Shown one piece after another: positions 43,182 to 53,371 of a DNA stretch of 64,000 bases (its first letter is position 1; each line of letters starts with the position of its first letter). Below the pieces are notes generated by a model that had not been told where the DNA came from, ran no database searches, and saw only the letters and a list, made by a program, of their open reading frames with translations. The stretch lies in assembly GCA_942493385.1 (NCBI GenBank), contig OW818699.1, forward strand, positions 1,674,001 to 1,738,000, given 5' to 3'. Source of the stretch: UBA8389 sp942493385 (lineage in GTDB: Bacteria > Bacteroidota > Bacteroidia > Bacteroidales > UBA1402). A program made the translations under genes and the position numbers.

Positions 43182-44165
43182 ATGGAAGTCAATTTCTTGT
43201 CAAATTCGACCAAGGTTAGGCAGATGGCGGAAGCCATTCGTATGGCCATCTCGCAAGGGGAATTCTCGGAGGGTGAGATGCTACCGTCCATCAATCAGAT
43301 CAGTTCGAAATACAATGTGGCCCGCGATACGGCTTTCAAGGCATTTCAGGAATTGAAGCTGAAGGGAGTCATCGAATCGGCACCTACGAAAGGGTATTAT
43401 GTATCGTCTTCAGTCAATAACATTCTGGTTTTGCTGGATATTTTCAGCCCCTATAAGAACGACCTTTACAATGCCCTGACCAAGAATCTGGGACCCCACA
43501 ACCGGCTGGACCTGTATTTCCACCATTACAATGAGGCGCATTTCAACAACGTCATCATGAACAGTTTGGGCAAGTACAACCGGTACCTCATCATGAATCT
43601 TAAGAACGACGTTTATTCTACGGTGCTTGACAACATTGACAAGAGTCGCATCCTGCTGCTGGACTTTGGGAAGTTCAACAAGGACGGTTTTGCGTATGTG
43701 TGCCAAGGTTTCGATACGACCTTGTATGAATGCCTGCAATCGGGAGTGGAGCTTTTCAGAAAATACAAGAAACTGAATTTTATATTTCCGTTGGATTCTG
43801 AGCATCCCAGAGGCGGTATTCAGTACTATGAGCAGTTCTGCAAGGAAAATCATATTAAGAGCAATCTGGTGAAGCGGCATGTGCAGGAATCGGATTTGGT
43901 GAAGGGAGAGGCCAACCTCATCGTTTCGCACGGGGATCTCATCGAGGCCATCAAAATTTGTAAGAACAATGGCTGGAAATTGGGGGAAGACATTGGGATA
44001 GTGACTTTCAACGATGCGCCCATGTTGGAAGTCATTGAAAACGGCATCACGTCCATTTCGGTGGATTTCAAGCAAATGGGGGCGCTGGCTGCCCGTTTCA
44101 TCAACAACAACGAACGCCTGCAAACGTATGTGCCGACCAAGCTCATCGTTCGCGGCTCGCTTTAA
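43182..44165 (+). CDS. GntR-family regulator with LacI-like sugar-binding domain
   Basis: A 327-residue regulator. The N-terminal GntR winged helix (about 8-75) has MAEAIRMAISQGEFSEGEMLPS, ISSKYNVARDTAFKAFQELKLKG and SAPTKGYYV. The remaining ~250 residues resemble the periplasmic-binding/LacI effector fold (IVTFNDAPMLEVIENGITSISVDFKQMGALAARFI). Regulators with this architecture control sugar loci in Bacteroides, including L-fucose. Here it precedes a pectin locus and carries the repeat operator at its own promoter and at fucI. L-fucose, L-rhamnose or a derivative could be the inducer; this is inferred. Confidence 0.9.
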   Translation: MEVNFLSNSTKVRQMAEAIRMAISQGEFSEGEMLPSINQISSKYNVARDTAFKAFQELKLKGVIESAPTKGYYVSSSVNNILVLLDIFSPYKNDLYNALTKNLGPHNRLDLYFHHYNEAHFNNVIMNSLGKYNRYLIMNLKNDVYSTVLDNIDKSRILLLDFGKFNKDGFAYVCQGFDTTLYECLQSGVELFRKYKKLNFIFPLDSEHPRGGIQYYEQFCKENHIKSNLVKRHVQESDLVKGEANLIVSHGDLIEAIKICKNNGWKLGEDIGIVTFNDAPMLEVIENGITSISVDFKQMGALAARFINNNERLQTYVPTKLIVRGSL

Positions 44166-44175
44166 AATAAAAAAC

Positions 44176-45084
44176 ATGAAAAAACTGAAGGGAATCATTC
44201 CCCCTATGATCACGCCGTTGCTGGACAACGACCGCTTGGATGTGAAAGGGGCCGAAAGGCTCATCGAGCACATGATAGCCGGTGGCATCCATGGACTTTT
44301 CATCCTCGGAACCACGGGTGAAGCACCCAGCCTGAGCTACCACCTGCGTTATCAGTTGGTGGAACTGGTCTGCAAGCAAGTGGCAGGTCGGATTCCCGTA
44401 CTGGTGGGGATTACGGATACCTCGCTTTATGAAAGCGTGAAACTGGCTGAGCATTCCAAGCTTTGCGGAGCCTATGCCGTCGTTTCGGCACCACCGTATT
44501 ATTATGCGCCTTCCCAACAAGAGTTGATCGAATACTACGAAAACCTGGCCGATGCGCTTCCGTTGCCTCTTTTCTTGTACAACATGCCCTCGCATGTCAA
44601 GGTTTCGTTCGAACCGGCCACGGTGAAAGCCATCGCACAGCATCCCAATGTGATAGGGCTCAAGGACAGTTCAGGCATCATGGTTTATTTTCATACCTTG
44701 ATCCAGATCATGAAGGACCAGCCCGATTTCTCTTTGCTGGTAGGTCCAGAAGAATTAACGGCCGAAGCGGTGCTTTTGGGTGCCGACGGTGGAGTAAACG
44801 GAGGGGCCAACATGTTTCCGAAACTCTATGTGGATTTATACAATGCCGCAGTTGACCGGGATATCGACCGGGTAAATGAGCTGCAGGTGCAGGTAATGGA
44901 AATTAGCAACACCATCTATAAGGTGGGCCGATATGGCTCGAGTTATTTGAAAGGGGTGAAGTGCACGTGCTCGCTTCTTGGTCTTTGTTCCGATTTCATG
45001 GCTGCGCCTTACCGTAAATTCCGACAGGAAGAACGGGATAAGGTGAAAGCGGTTTTGGAACGCCTGGGTTATAAAATTGCTTGA
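44176..45084 (+). CDS. DapA/NAL-family aldolase (2-keto-3-deoxy sugar acid type)
   Basis: A 303-residue (beta/alpha)8 class I aldolase, start ATG 44176 10 bp after the regulator. Visible features: GTTGEAPSLS (phosphate/carboxylate-binding GTTGE), YYYAPSQQEL, the catalytic Tyr in LFLYNMP, and the Schiff-base Lys in IGLKDSSG. The family covers dihydrodipicolinate synthase, N-acetylneuraminate lyase and 2-keto-3-deoxy-sugar acid aldolases. Next to a GntR regulator and pectin lyases, a keto-deoxy sugar acid substrate is most likely. Confidence 0.85.
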   Translation: MKKLKGIIPPMITPLLDNDRLDVKGAERLIEHMIAGGIHGLFILGTTGEAPSLSYHLRYQLVELVCKQVAGRIPVLVGITDTSLYESVKLAEHSKLCGAYAVVSAPPYYYAPSQQELIEYYENLADALPLPLFLYNMPSHVKVSFEPATVKAIAQHPNVIGLKDSSGIMVYFHTLIQIMKDQPDFSLLVGPEELTAEAVLLGADGGVNGGANMFPKLYVDLYNAAVDRDIDRVNELQVQVMEISNTIYKVGRYGSSYLKGVKCTCSLLGLCSDFMAAPYRKFRQEERDKVKAVLERLGYKIA

Positions 45085-45154
45085 ACGAAGTGATTTTCTC
45101 CATTCATAAATCAATGACTATTTCGACAGAAGTCTTTACACGAATAATTTTAAA

Positions 45155-46846
45155 ATGAAAAACATTAAGAATCTTTTAGCATCAATCTGCTTGTTAGGTG
45201 CCGCCTCGTTTGCATATGCACAGTATCCAACCATACCCAAAGAGGTTCAGGCTGTATCCGATTCCATGATGGCCGGTTTCCGCCAAGCATCCGATTCTGC
45301 ATGGGCCGTTGCATTACCCATCATTGAGAAGGAAGCCCTGGAGGGTCGTCCTTATATTCCGTGGGCCAACCGCCCCTACGATTTGCCCCAGGCTGAAATT
45401 CCTTCCTTCCCAGGTGCCGAAGGCGGGGGTTCATTCTCCTACGGTGGCCGGGGTGGCAAAGTTTTGGTTGTAACCAATCTGAACGACGCTGGGCCAGGAT
45501 CCTTGCGTTGGGCTTGCGAACAAGGTGGTGCCCGCATCGTCGTGTTCAACGTTTCTGGTACCATTCATTTGAAGACACCGATATCCGTTCGTGCACCTTA
45601 TATTACTATTGCAGGACAAACTGCTCCTGGTGACGGTATTTGTGTGGCAAGCGAAAGCTTCTGGGTTGACACGCACGACGTGGTGGTTCGCCACATGCGT
45701 TTCCGCCGCGGTATCACCACCGTAGGTCGTCGCGACGACAGTTTTGGTGGCAATCCGGTGGGTAACATCATGTTGGACCACATTTCCGCCACTTGGGGAT
45801 GCGACGAAAATATTTCCTTCTACCGCCACATGTTCAACGATGGCAACGGTGGCATCGACAAAAAGTTGGCCACCGTCAACGTAACCATCCAGAATTCCAT
45901 TTCGGCAGAATGCTTGGATACTTGGAACCATTCGTTCGGCAGTACCCTGGGTGGGGAAAATACGACCTTCCTTCGCAACTTATATGCTTGTAATGCCGGC
46001 CGAAACCCATCTGTGGGCTGGAATGGTGTTTTTAATTTCACCAACAATGTCGTGTTCAATTGGGTACATCGCAGCATGGACGGTGGCGACTATACCGCCA
46101 TGTTCAACCTCATCAACAACTATTACAAGCCAGGGCCTCTAACCCCTAAGCAAGGACCCTTGTCACACCGTTTGGTCAAACCCGAATCCGGACGCAGCAA
46201 TGTGAAGAAGAAAACTTACGGTCGCGTTTATGCCAATGGAAACATCATGGAAGGAAATGCTGCAGTAACCAAAGACAATTGGGACGGTGGTGTGCAAGTG
46301 GAAGATGAAGAAAATGCCGGCGAATACACCCAATCCATGAAAGTGACCAGACCTTTCCCCATGCCAGCTGTAACTATTATGCCTGCTCAAAAGGCCTTTG
46401 GTTTTGTGATGGACAATTGCGGTGCAACCTATCCCAGAAGAGACGTAGTGGACACCCGAATCGTGAAAAATACACGCACTGGTGTCATTCAGGTGAAGGA
46501 AAACGTCAATTTGGACGAAATTCCAAAGTTTAAATACCGTCGTTTGCCGGTGGATTCGTACAAGCAAGGCATCATCACGGACATCAGCCAAGTTGGTGGT
46601 TGGCCGGAACTGAAAGGTACGCCCCGCAGCGACCGCGACAAGGATGGCATGCCGGACAGCTGGGAAACCAAATACGGTCTGAATCCTGACAATGCGGCCG
46701 ATGCCATTGCCGACTGCAACGGGGACGGTTACACCAACATCGAAAAGTACATCAATGGGATGAATCCGAAAAAGAAAATTGACTGGACCAATGCGAAGAA
46801 TAATTTCGACACGTTGGCAAAGAAAAAAGGAGACCTTTCTGAATGA
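45155..46846 (+). CDS. Pectate lyase-like protein (PL1-type beta-helix), secreted
   Basis: A 563-residue exported protein with a signal peptide (ending FAYA). After ~80 helical residues the beta-helix begins with FPGAEGGGSFSYGGRGGKVLVVTNLNDAGPGSLRWA, then VVFNVSGTIHL, ITIAGQTAPGDGI, HDVVVRHMRFRRG and LDHISATWGCDE, as in bacterial PL1 pectate lyases. The C-terminus has two calcium-binding TSP3-like loops (DKDGMPDSWETKYGLNP; DCNGDGYTNIEKYINGMNP). It cleaves polygalacturonate regions. Its stop overlaps the next start (ATGA, 46843-46846). It is the first of six coupled genes. Confidence 0.88.
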   Translation: MKNIKNLLASICLLGAASFAYAQYPTIPKEVQAVSDSMMAGFRQASDSAWAVALPIIEKEALEGRPYIPWANRPYDLPQAEIPSFPGAEGGGSFSYGGRGGKVLVVTNLNDAGPGSLRWACEQGGARIVVFNVSGTIHLKTPISVRAPYITIAGQTAPGDGICVASESFWVDTHDVVVRHMRFRRGITTVGRRDDSFGGNPVGNIMLDHISATWGCDENISFYRHMFNDGNGGIDKKLATVNVTIQNSISAECLDTWNHSFGSTLGGENTTFLRNLYACNAGRNPSVGWNGVFNFTNNVVFNWVHRSMDGGDYTAMFNLINNYYKPGPLTPKQGPLSHRLVKPESGRSNVKKKTYGRVYANGNIMEGNAAVTKDNWDGGVQVEDEENAGEYTQSMKVTRPFPMPAVTIMPAQKAFGFVMDNCGATYPRRDVVDTRIVKNTRTGVIQVKENVNLDEIPKFKYRRLPVDSYKQGIITDISQVGGWPELKGTPRSDRDKDGMPDSWETKYGLNPDNAADAIADCNGDGYTNIEKYINGMNPKKKIDWTNAKNNFDTLAKKKGDLSE

Positions 46847-47499
46847 AAAAGTTTATTCTTTTATATGTGTTGACCCTGATGCTGTTGCCGGCTTTTGCCC
46901 AGCAACAGCAATCGGCGGATGCCTACCTTAAAGTATTGACTGGTCGTTCTGAGAAAATCGTACAGACACTGGGCATCACGGACTCAACCCAATTTAAAAG
47001 GGTGGTCCATGCTTTGGTCAATCAGTACGCCACGGTGGGCAGAATTCAGGATGTAGCCGATTCTACCGTCAAGGCTTTGAGAACCGAGGGTTTGGATAAG
47101 GAAGCACTGGCAGTTCAGATCAAAGCCTTCCAGAATGAACGGGATGCGCAATTGTACGCCCAGCATGCAGTCTTTTTTGCCCAATTGTCGGCTGAACTCA
47201 ATCCGGAACAGATTGAAGCTGTAAAAAACGGTCTGACTTATAATGTGCTGAACGTCACCTACAAGGCCACTTTGGAAATGATTCCCAGCCTTAAGGACGA
47301 TGAAAAGCTGCAAATCCGGATTTGGTTGCTGGAAGCCCGCGAACGCGCCATCGACGCCTCCTCGTCCGACTCGAAACACGGTTGGTTCGGCAAATACAAA
47401 GGCCGCATCAACAATTACCTGGCTGCCCGTGGTTACAATTTGACCAAAGAACGGGAAGCTTGGACTGAACGCATCAAACAACAAAAAACCAATCCATGA
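46843..47499 (+). CDS. DUF3826-type secreted protein
   Basis: A 218-residue exported, mostly helical protein with a signal peptide ending LLPAFAQ. It has YLKVLTGRSEKIVQTLGITD, FKRVVHALVNQYATVGRIQD, HAVFFAQLSAELNPEQIEAVK and a C-terminal WFGKYKGRINNYLAARGYN, the pattern of DUF3826 proteins that occur in pectin and other plant-glycan loci. Its function is unknown. Overlaps both neighbours by 4 bp. Confidence 0.75.
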   Translation: MKKFILLYVLTLMLLPAFAQQQQSADAYLKVLTGRSEKIVQTLGITDSTQFKRVVHALVNQYATVGRIQDVADSTVKALRTEGLDKEALAVQIKAFQNERDAQLYAQHAVFFAQLSAELNPEQIEAVKNGLTYNVLNVTYKATLEMIPSLKDDEKLQIRIWLLEARERAIDASSSDSKHGWFGKYKGRINNYLAARGYNLTKEREAWTERIKQQKTNP

Positions 47500-50400
47500 G
47501 TACTTTTCGGGGTTTGATTTTCCTTTTGCTGACAACGCTGGCTGTTTCTGCTCAGAAACCGGCGATTCCAGTGCTGCCGATAAGTCTTGGTCAAGACGGC
47601 AAGCTGGCTTATGTAGTTGACGAGAAAGGCAATCGGATACCCGATTTTTCCTTCTGTGGATTTGAAAAGTCTGAGAAACCCATCCCGTTCATACCAGTTC
47701 GGGTGGTGGTTTCTCCCATTCAAGGGGATGCGACCAGTCGTATTCAGACAGCTTTGGATTATGTGGCAGGTCTGCCTGCTGATGCTCAAGGCATTCGTGG
47801 AGCTGTTTTGTTGCAGAAAGGACGTTATGAAGTAGCCGGAAGCCTCAAAATTGCTGCCTCTGGTGTGGTTTTGCGCGGTTCTGGCATGGTCGAGGGCGGA
47901 ACACTGCTCTTTGCCTCAGGCGACGATCGCGAAACGCTGATCCGCTTGGTCGGTGGCAAGCCAACAATTGGAGCGGGGATGCCCGTTACTAATTCGTATC
48001 TGCCCGTCAATGCGATGAAGCTCACCGTAGCTTCAACCAATTTTAAAACAGGCGATCGCATTCGAATTCGCCGTCCGTCCACTAGGGAATGGATCAGAGC
48101 CACCGGAACCGAAAGTTTCGGAGGTGCCGAATCCGCCATCGGATGGAAGCCAGGCAATCAGGACATTTTCTGGGATCGTACCGTCAAGGTGGTTTCAGGC
48201 AACGAACTCCAACTGGACGCGCCGCTCACCACCGATATGGATCCCATTTATGCCGTGGATACCGTCTATGCCGTTTCCTGGCCGGGTCGAATGCATCATT
48301 CAGGCATTGAAAACCTGCAATTGGAATCCGCTTGGGATTCCAACAACCCGAAAGACGAGAACCACCGTTGGATGGCCATCGTGCTTGAAAACATTGAAAA
48401 CAGCTGGGTGCGTCGCGTGGCATTCCGTCATTTTGCCGGTTCAGCCGTTTATGCGCTTGAAACTGCAGCTCAAATTACGGTGGAAGATTGCAAATCGTTT
48501 GAACCCATCTCCGAAATTGGGGGCTACCGCCGGAACACGTTCCTCAACGACGGACAACTCAATTTGTTCCAGCGCTGCTGGGCCGAACAAGGCTTTCACG
48601 ATTTCGCCCTCGGGCAATGTGCTGCCGGTCCGAATGCGTTTGTGCAGTGTTTTTCTTCTTTGCCGTACAGTTTCAGTGGAACGCTTGGTTCCTGGGCATC
48701 CGGCGTCTTGTTCGACAACGTCCGTGTGGACGGCAATGCGCTGAATCTTTCCAACCGCCGTCAAGATGGCCAAGGGGCAGGCTGGTCGGCAGCAAACTCC
48801 ATGATTTGGCAATGCAAGGCTGCCGTGATCGATTGCCCCAAGCCGCCGATGGCGCAGAATTGGGCCTTCGGAAACTGGTGCCAGTTCCAAGGCGACGGAT
48901 TTTGGACCGCTTCCAGTGAAAGTGTTTCGCCACAAAGCCTTTATTACGGACAATTGACCGATCGCCTCGGTTCGCTGGTGGCTTGGGCAGGTTTGTTGCC
49001 AGAAAAAGGCGAAGCTTCCAGCAGTCCAACCTACGAAGTGGCTGCCGCATTGACTCGGGAAGCCTGGCAACCGGCTTTAACACTTTCCCAGTGGATCGAT
49101 ATCTTGATTTTGCTTCAACCCATTTCACTGGATGCAACCGGCTCCAAAAAGCTGGAAGAACTCAAATTGACACCAAATAAGGCGGTTCCTTTTGCCGCAC
49201 CCATGACCGTCACCAACGGATGGCTGGTTCGTGGCAACAGTTTGGTGCTTGGCGCTCGTCGTGGAGTCAGCTGGTGGAACGGCAATTTGAAAAGCAATTT
49301 TCTGAAATCGGGAGCCAGCCCGCATTTGACACGTTGGGTGCCAGGTCGCACCGGTACCGGATTGACCGACGATCTGCAGGAACTCACAGACAAAATGCTT
49401 AAAGATGGTGTGGTGGCTACCGATTACAATTATGCCCTCTGGTACGAACGCCGCCGCGACGACCACATTCACGAACGCCGCATGGACGGGGATGTTTGGG
49501 CACCTTTCTACGAAGTTCCTTTTGCCAGAAGCGGCCAAGGACGTGCCTACGACGGTTTGAGCAAATACGATTTGACCAAATGGAACACCTGGTACTGGAG
49601 ACGCCTCAAAACCTATGCCGATTTGGCCGATCAAAAGGGTTTGGTACTATTCAATCAGAATTTCTTCCAGCACAATATTATTGAAGCAGGTGCGCATTGG
49701 GCCGATTTTCCCTGGAGAACAGCCAACAACATCAACTCGACTGGGTTCCCTGAGCCTGTGAATTTTGCTGGTGACAAACGGATCTTTTTTGCCGAACAAT
49801 TTTATGATTTGTCGAACGCCACCCGTAAAGCCTTGTTCGAACGCTACATACGACAGTGTTTGAACAATTTTATGGACAACAACGGTGTCATCCAATTCAT
49901 CGGTCACGAATACACCGGACCGAAAGCATTCGTGGAATTCTGGCTCGACGTGATTGGCGCTTGGGAACAGGAAACAGGCAAAAACGCCTTAGTTTGTCTG
50001 AGCACTACCAAAGATGTTCAGGATTCCATACTTGCTGAACCCAAGTACAACAAATTGGTGGAAATCATCGATACCAAATACTGGCGGTACGAAGCCAATG
50101 GCAAACTATACGCGCCTCCTGGTGGAATGAATTTGGCACCTCGTCAACATTTGCGTTTGAAACAGCGGAAAATTGACCTTGTGAAAGGCAATGCGCCCTC
50201 TGTGAAAGCTTCAGCGGCACTTAGCAACGACGACATCCTATACTGGACCGTTCGTGATTACCGTGATTTGTATCCCGAAAAGGCGGTCATTTATTCTTCC
50301 GATGTCGCTTGGGTCGGTTGGTCCGCATTCATGGGCGGCGGTTCCGTTTGCGGCTTGCCTGCGAATCTTTCCAAAGCCTTTTTAGAATCGGTGGTACATT

Positions 50401-50648
50401 TAAAACCGATGGACAGTCTGGATCCGGAGCGTTTTTGGCTTTTGGGAAATGCTGCTGCAGGTTATGCCTTGTATGTAAAAAAAGGCACGACTGCCGAATT
50501 GGATCTGACTTCGGCACTTGGTACCTTTAAAGCACAATGGATTGACTCCCGTAGCGGGCAGATCATTGGTAAAGCATTCAAATTAACTGGTGGCAAGCAA
50601 ATTTCGCTTCCAGCAACCAGCCAAACAATTTTATGGTTGTCTAAATGA
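47496..50648 (+). CDS. Large secreted beta-helix protein (DUF6298-like), pectin locus
   Basis: A 1050-residue exported protein. The signal peptide ends LAVSAQ. Residues ~65-520 form a right-handed beta-helix (ISPIQGDATSRIQTALDYV-like start, AVLLQKGRYEVAGSLKIAASGVVLRGSG, GIENLQLES, VEDCKSF). The C-terminal half is a different fold rich in Trp and Tyr (NTWYWRRLKTYADLADQKGLVLFNQNFFQH). The protein resembles DUF6298-type proteins of Bacteroidota pectin loci. It may be a glycosidase with an unusual fold, but no catalytic residue can be named. Overlaps neighbours by 4 bp on each side. Confidence 0.6.
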   Translation: MSTFRGLIFLLLTTLAVSAQKPAIPVLPISLGQDGKLAYVVDEKGNRIPDFSFCGFEKSEKPIPFIPVRVVVSPIQGDATSRIQTALDYVAGLPADAQGIRGAVLLQKGRYEVAGSLKIAASGVVLRGSGMVEGGTLLFASGDDRETLIRLVGGKPTIGAGMPVTNSYLPVNAMKLTVASTNFKTGDRIRIRRPSTREWIRATGTESFGGAESAIGWKPGNQDIFWDRTVKVVSGNELQLDAPLTTDMDPIYAVDTVYAVSWPGRMHHSGIENLQLESAWDSNNPKDENHRWMAIVLENIENSWVRRVAFRHFAGSAVYALETAAQITVEDCKSFEPISEIGGYRRNTFLNDGQLNLFQRCWAEQGFHDFALGQCAAGPNAFVQCFSSLPYSFSGTLGSWASGVLFDNVRVDGNALNLSNRRQDGQGAGWSAANSMIWQCKAAVIDCPKPPMAQNWAFGNWCQFQGDGFWTASSESVSPQSLYYGQLTDRLGSLVAWAGLLPEKGEASSSPTYEVAAALTREAWQPALTLSQWIDILILLQPISLDATGSKKLEELKLTPNKAVPFAAPMTVTNGWLVRGNSLVLGARRGVSWWNGNLKSNFLKSGASPHLTRWVPGRTGTGLTDDLQELTDKMLKDGVVATDYNYALWYERRRDDHIHERRMDGDVWAPFYEVPFARSGQGRAYDGLSKYDLTKWNTWYWRRLKTYADLADQKGLVLFNQNFFQHNIIEAGAHWADFPWRTANNINSTGFPEPVNFAGDKRIFFAEQFYDLSNATRKALFERYIRQCLNNFMDNNGVIQFIGHEYTGPKAFVEFWLDVIGAWEQETGKNALVCLSTTKDVQDSILAEPKYNKLVEIIDTKYWRYEANGKLYAPPGGMNLAPRQHLRLKQRKIDLVKGNAPSVKASAALSNDDILYWTVRDYRDLYPEKAVIYSSDVAWVGWSAFMGGGSVCGLPANLSKAFLESVVHLKPMDSLDPERFWLLGNAAAGYALYVKKGTTAELDLTSALGTFKAQWIDSRSGQIIGKAFKLTGGKQISLPATSQTILWLSK

Positions 50649-53371
50649 AGCCCAAAAAGATGAAGCATGTTAAAAAGCTGTCGATAGGAATCCTATTCTT
50701 ACTGTTCCCCCTGTTGGTGGGCGCTGCAGCTAAACCCGTCTACTTTTTCACCTCCTTCAACGAACCGGCTACGGACGGCTTGCGCCTGTTGTACAGCTAC
50801 GACGCCAGGCATTGGACCGACCTTGGTGCCATCTTTCTAAAACCCCAAGTCGGCAAACAAAAGGTCATGCGCGACCCATCCATCGTTCAGGGCCCAGACG
50901 GAACTTTCCATTTGGTCTGGACATCCAGCTGGGGCGGCGACCTTGGTTTCGGCTATGCCTCGTCCAAAGATCTCTTGACCTGGTCTGAACAAAGGTTCGT
51001 ACCCGTCATGGCGCACGATACCAGTACGGTCAATGTCTGGGCGCCCGAGTTGTTTTACGACGCGGCAACCAAGAAATTCGTCATCGTTTGGTCCTCCACC
51101 GTGCCCTTTAAGTTTGCCAAGGGCGTTGAGGATGAACGGAACAACCACCGACTTTATTACACCACGACCACCGATTTCAAGACGTTTTCCAAGGCCAAAC
51201 TGTTTTTTGATCCGGGTTACAGCGTCATCGACGCCACTATTCTCAATCGCGGCAAGAGCGATTACGTCCTGGTTTTTAAGGATAACACCAGGCCTGAACG
51301 CGACATCAAAGTAGCATTCGGCAAAACAGCACTCGGACCCTGGACCAACAGCTCCAAGGCGTTAAGTGACTTCTTCACCGAAGGCCCAACCACCGTCCAA
51401 GTGGGAGCGGAGTGGCTCATTTATTACGACTCCTACCGAAAAAAATGCTACGAGGCGCTTAAAACCAGTGATTTCAAGACTTTCCAAAATGCCACTGCCG
51501 AAATCGAACTTCCAAAAGGTCACAAACACGGCACCATTTTTAAGGGAGACGAAACCCTGCTGAACAAATTGCAGTTGGCCACTGATCCGTCCAAAATGGT
51601 GCATTACAGCGGAACCACCCTTTCCAACGTAGATTACCACCACGGCATGCTCACTCCGGCTGTAGGCGTACACAACATCCAAGTGATGCGAGCCTCTCGC
51701 GAACATCCTGAACTGACCGACAATCAAGGTTTTACCTACAACCATGCACCCATGATGGCGTATTGGAACAACACCATATATATAGAGTACCTAAGCAATC
51801 CGGTTGGCGAGCACGTTCCACCCGGTCAAACGCTGCTGTTGAAATCCACCGATTTGGGCAAGACTTGGTCGAAACCCGATCTCCTATTCCCACCCTACAA
51901 AGTACCGGACGGTTTTAAAAAAGAAGGAAACGAAACGGTGGCCAAGAACCTGCTTGGCGTGATGCATCAGCGTGTCGGTTTTTATGTTTCCAAGGCAGAC
52001 CGTCTGTTGGCACTGGCGTATTACAGCGTGGCCATGGATGCCAAGGATGATCCGAACGATGGAAACGGTTTCGGTCGGGTAGTTCGTGAAGTCAAAAGAG
52101 ATGGAAGTTACGGCCCCATTTATTTCATACGCTATAACCACGGTTTCTCTGAAAAAAATACCAATTACCCTTTCTATGCCAGCAGCAAAGACGTCGGTTT
52201 CGTACAAGCTTGCGAGGAATTCCTGAACAATCCGCTCTACATGATGCAAACCGTGGAGGAAGGCGACCGAAACGACCCGAAGATTCCCTTGCTGAAACCT
52301 TTTAAAGCGTTCTGCTATTATCATTTACCTGACGGAAACGTGGTGGCATTGTGGAAACATGCGCTGACCTCGGTGAGCACCGATGGTGGATTCACTTGGA
52401 AAGAACCGGTGCAGCGTGCCTTTGGTTTCGTGAACAGCAATGCCAAAATTTGGGGGCAACGCACCTCCGACGGCCATTATGCCACCGTCTACAATCCGTC
52501 CGAATTCCGCTGGCCGCTGGCCCTTTCGGTAAGTCAGGACGGTCTGGATTATAAGAACTTACTGCTGGTTCACGGCGAAATATCGCCCATGCGCTACGGC
52601 GGCAATTACAAATCGTATGGTCCTCAGTACGTCCGAGGAATTCAAGAAGGGGAGGGCAGCCCCCCCGACGGTAAGATGTGGGTGACTTACAGCATGAACA
52701 AGGAAGACATCTGGGCAGCCTCGATACCCGTGCCCATCCGTTCGGAAGTGACCCAGCACGCGAACGATGTTTTTGACAGCCTGCCCGACAACCACGAGCT
52801 GGATTGGTGGAATACCTGCAGTCCCGCCTGGGCGCCAGTTGCCATCTCGCGCAAAGACAGTGTCAAATGCCTCACCCTGAGCGATAAGGATGCCTTCGAT
52901 TATGCCAAGGCTGAACGCGTCATTCCGTCTTCCACCCATTTCAAAGCTGTTTTCACCTTGAACGCCGCTCAAACGGACCAACAACTCGACATGGAGTTAC
53001 TCAACGCCCAAGGCCTGCCTTCCATCCGAATTAGCCTGATGCCAGGCGGTACGATTCGTTCCAAAACCGGAGCCCGATTCTCAGGCGCTGGCAACTACGA
53101 AGCCAATAAGGACTACACCTTCGAAATCCGCGTGAACACCAAAATCCGAACGTTTGAACTCTGGATGAACGGCCAAAAGAAGCTCACCAACATCTTTTAC
53201 CAACCTGCAGCCGAAATCAGCCGAATCGCCTTCCGCACGGGAGAACCACGGCTGAACCCGACACCGGAGACCCCTGCCGACAATATGTCCGACCTACCTG
53301 AAACCGGGAAATTGATTCCCGAAGCGAAGTTTTACTTGAAATCGTTCAAAACAGAACCCATCAACGAATGA
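50645..53371 (+). CDS. GH43-like domain fused to a BNR/sialidase-like propeller and a concanavalin-like domain
   Basis: A 908-residue exported protein. Residues ~30-310 are a five-bladed GH43-type propeller, with the three acidic residues in RDPSIVQGPDG (Asp), SVIDATIL (Asp) and FFTEGPTTV (Glu). Residues ~320-700 are a second, BNR-type propeller (STDLGKTWSKPD, STDGGFTWKEP, VSQDGLDYKN are Asp-box-like). Residues ~720-905 are a concanavalin-like domain. GH43 enzymes remove arabinose, xylose or galactose from side chains, which fits rhamnogalacturonan I. Overlaps neighbours by 4 bp. Confidence 0.75.
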   Translation: MKPKKMKHVKKLSIGILFLLFPLLVGAAAKPVYFFTSFNEPATDGLRLLYSYDARHWTDLGAIFLKPQVGKQKVMRDPSIVQGPDGTFHLVWTSSWGGDLGFGYASSKDLLTWSEQRFVPVMAHDTSTVNVWAPELFYDAATKKFVIVWSSTVPFKFAKGVEDERNNHRLYYTTTTDFKTFSKAKLFFDPGYSVIDATILNRGKSDYVLVFKDNTRPERDIKVAFGKTALGPWTNSSKALSDFFTEGPTTVQVGAEWLIYYDSYRKKCYEALKTSDFKTFQNATAEIELPKGHKHGTIFKGDETLLNKLQLATDPSKMVHYSGTTLSNVDYHHGMLTPAVGVHNIQVMRASREHPELTDNQGFTYNHAPMMAYWNNTIYIEYLSNPVGEHVPPGQTLLLKSTDLGKTWSKPDLLFPPYKVPDGFKKEGNETVAKNLLGVMHQRVGFYVSKADRLLALAYYSVAMDAKDDPNDGNGFGRVVREVKRDGSYGPIYFIRYNHGFSEKNTNYPFYASSKDVGFVQACEEFLNNPLYMMQTVEEGDRNDPKIPLLKPFKAFCYYHLPDGNVVALWKHALTSVSTDGGFTWKEPVQRAFGFVNSNAKIWGQRTSDGHYATVYNPSEFRWPLALSVSQDGLDYKNLLLVHGEISPMRYGGNYKSYGPQYVRGIQEGEGSPPDGKMWVTYSMNKEDIWAASIPVPIRSEVTQHANDVFDSLPDNHELDWWNTCSPAWAPVAISRKDSVKCLTLSDKDAFDYAKAERVIPSSTHFKAVFTLNAAQTDQQLDMELLNAQGLPSIRISLMPGGTIRSKTGARFSGAGNYEANKDYTFEIRVNTKIRTFELWMNGQKKLTNIFYQPAAEISRIAFRTGEPRLNPTPETPADNMSDLPETGKLIPEAKFYLKSFKTEPINE

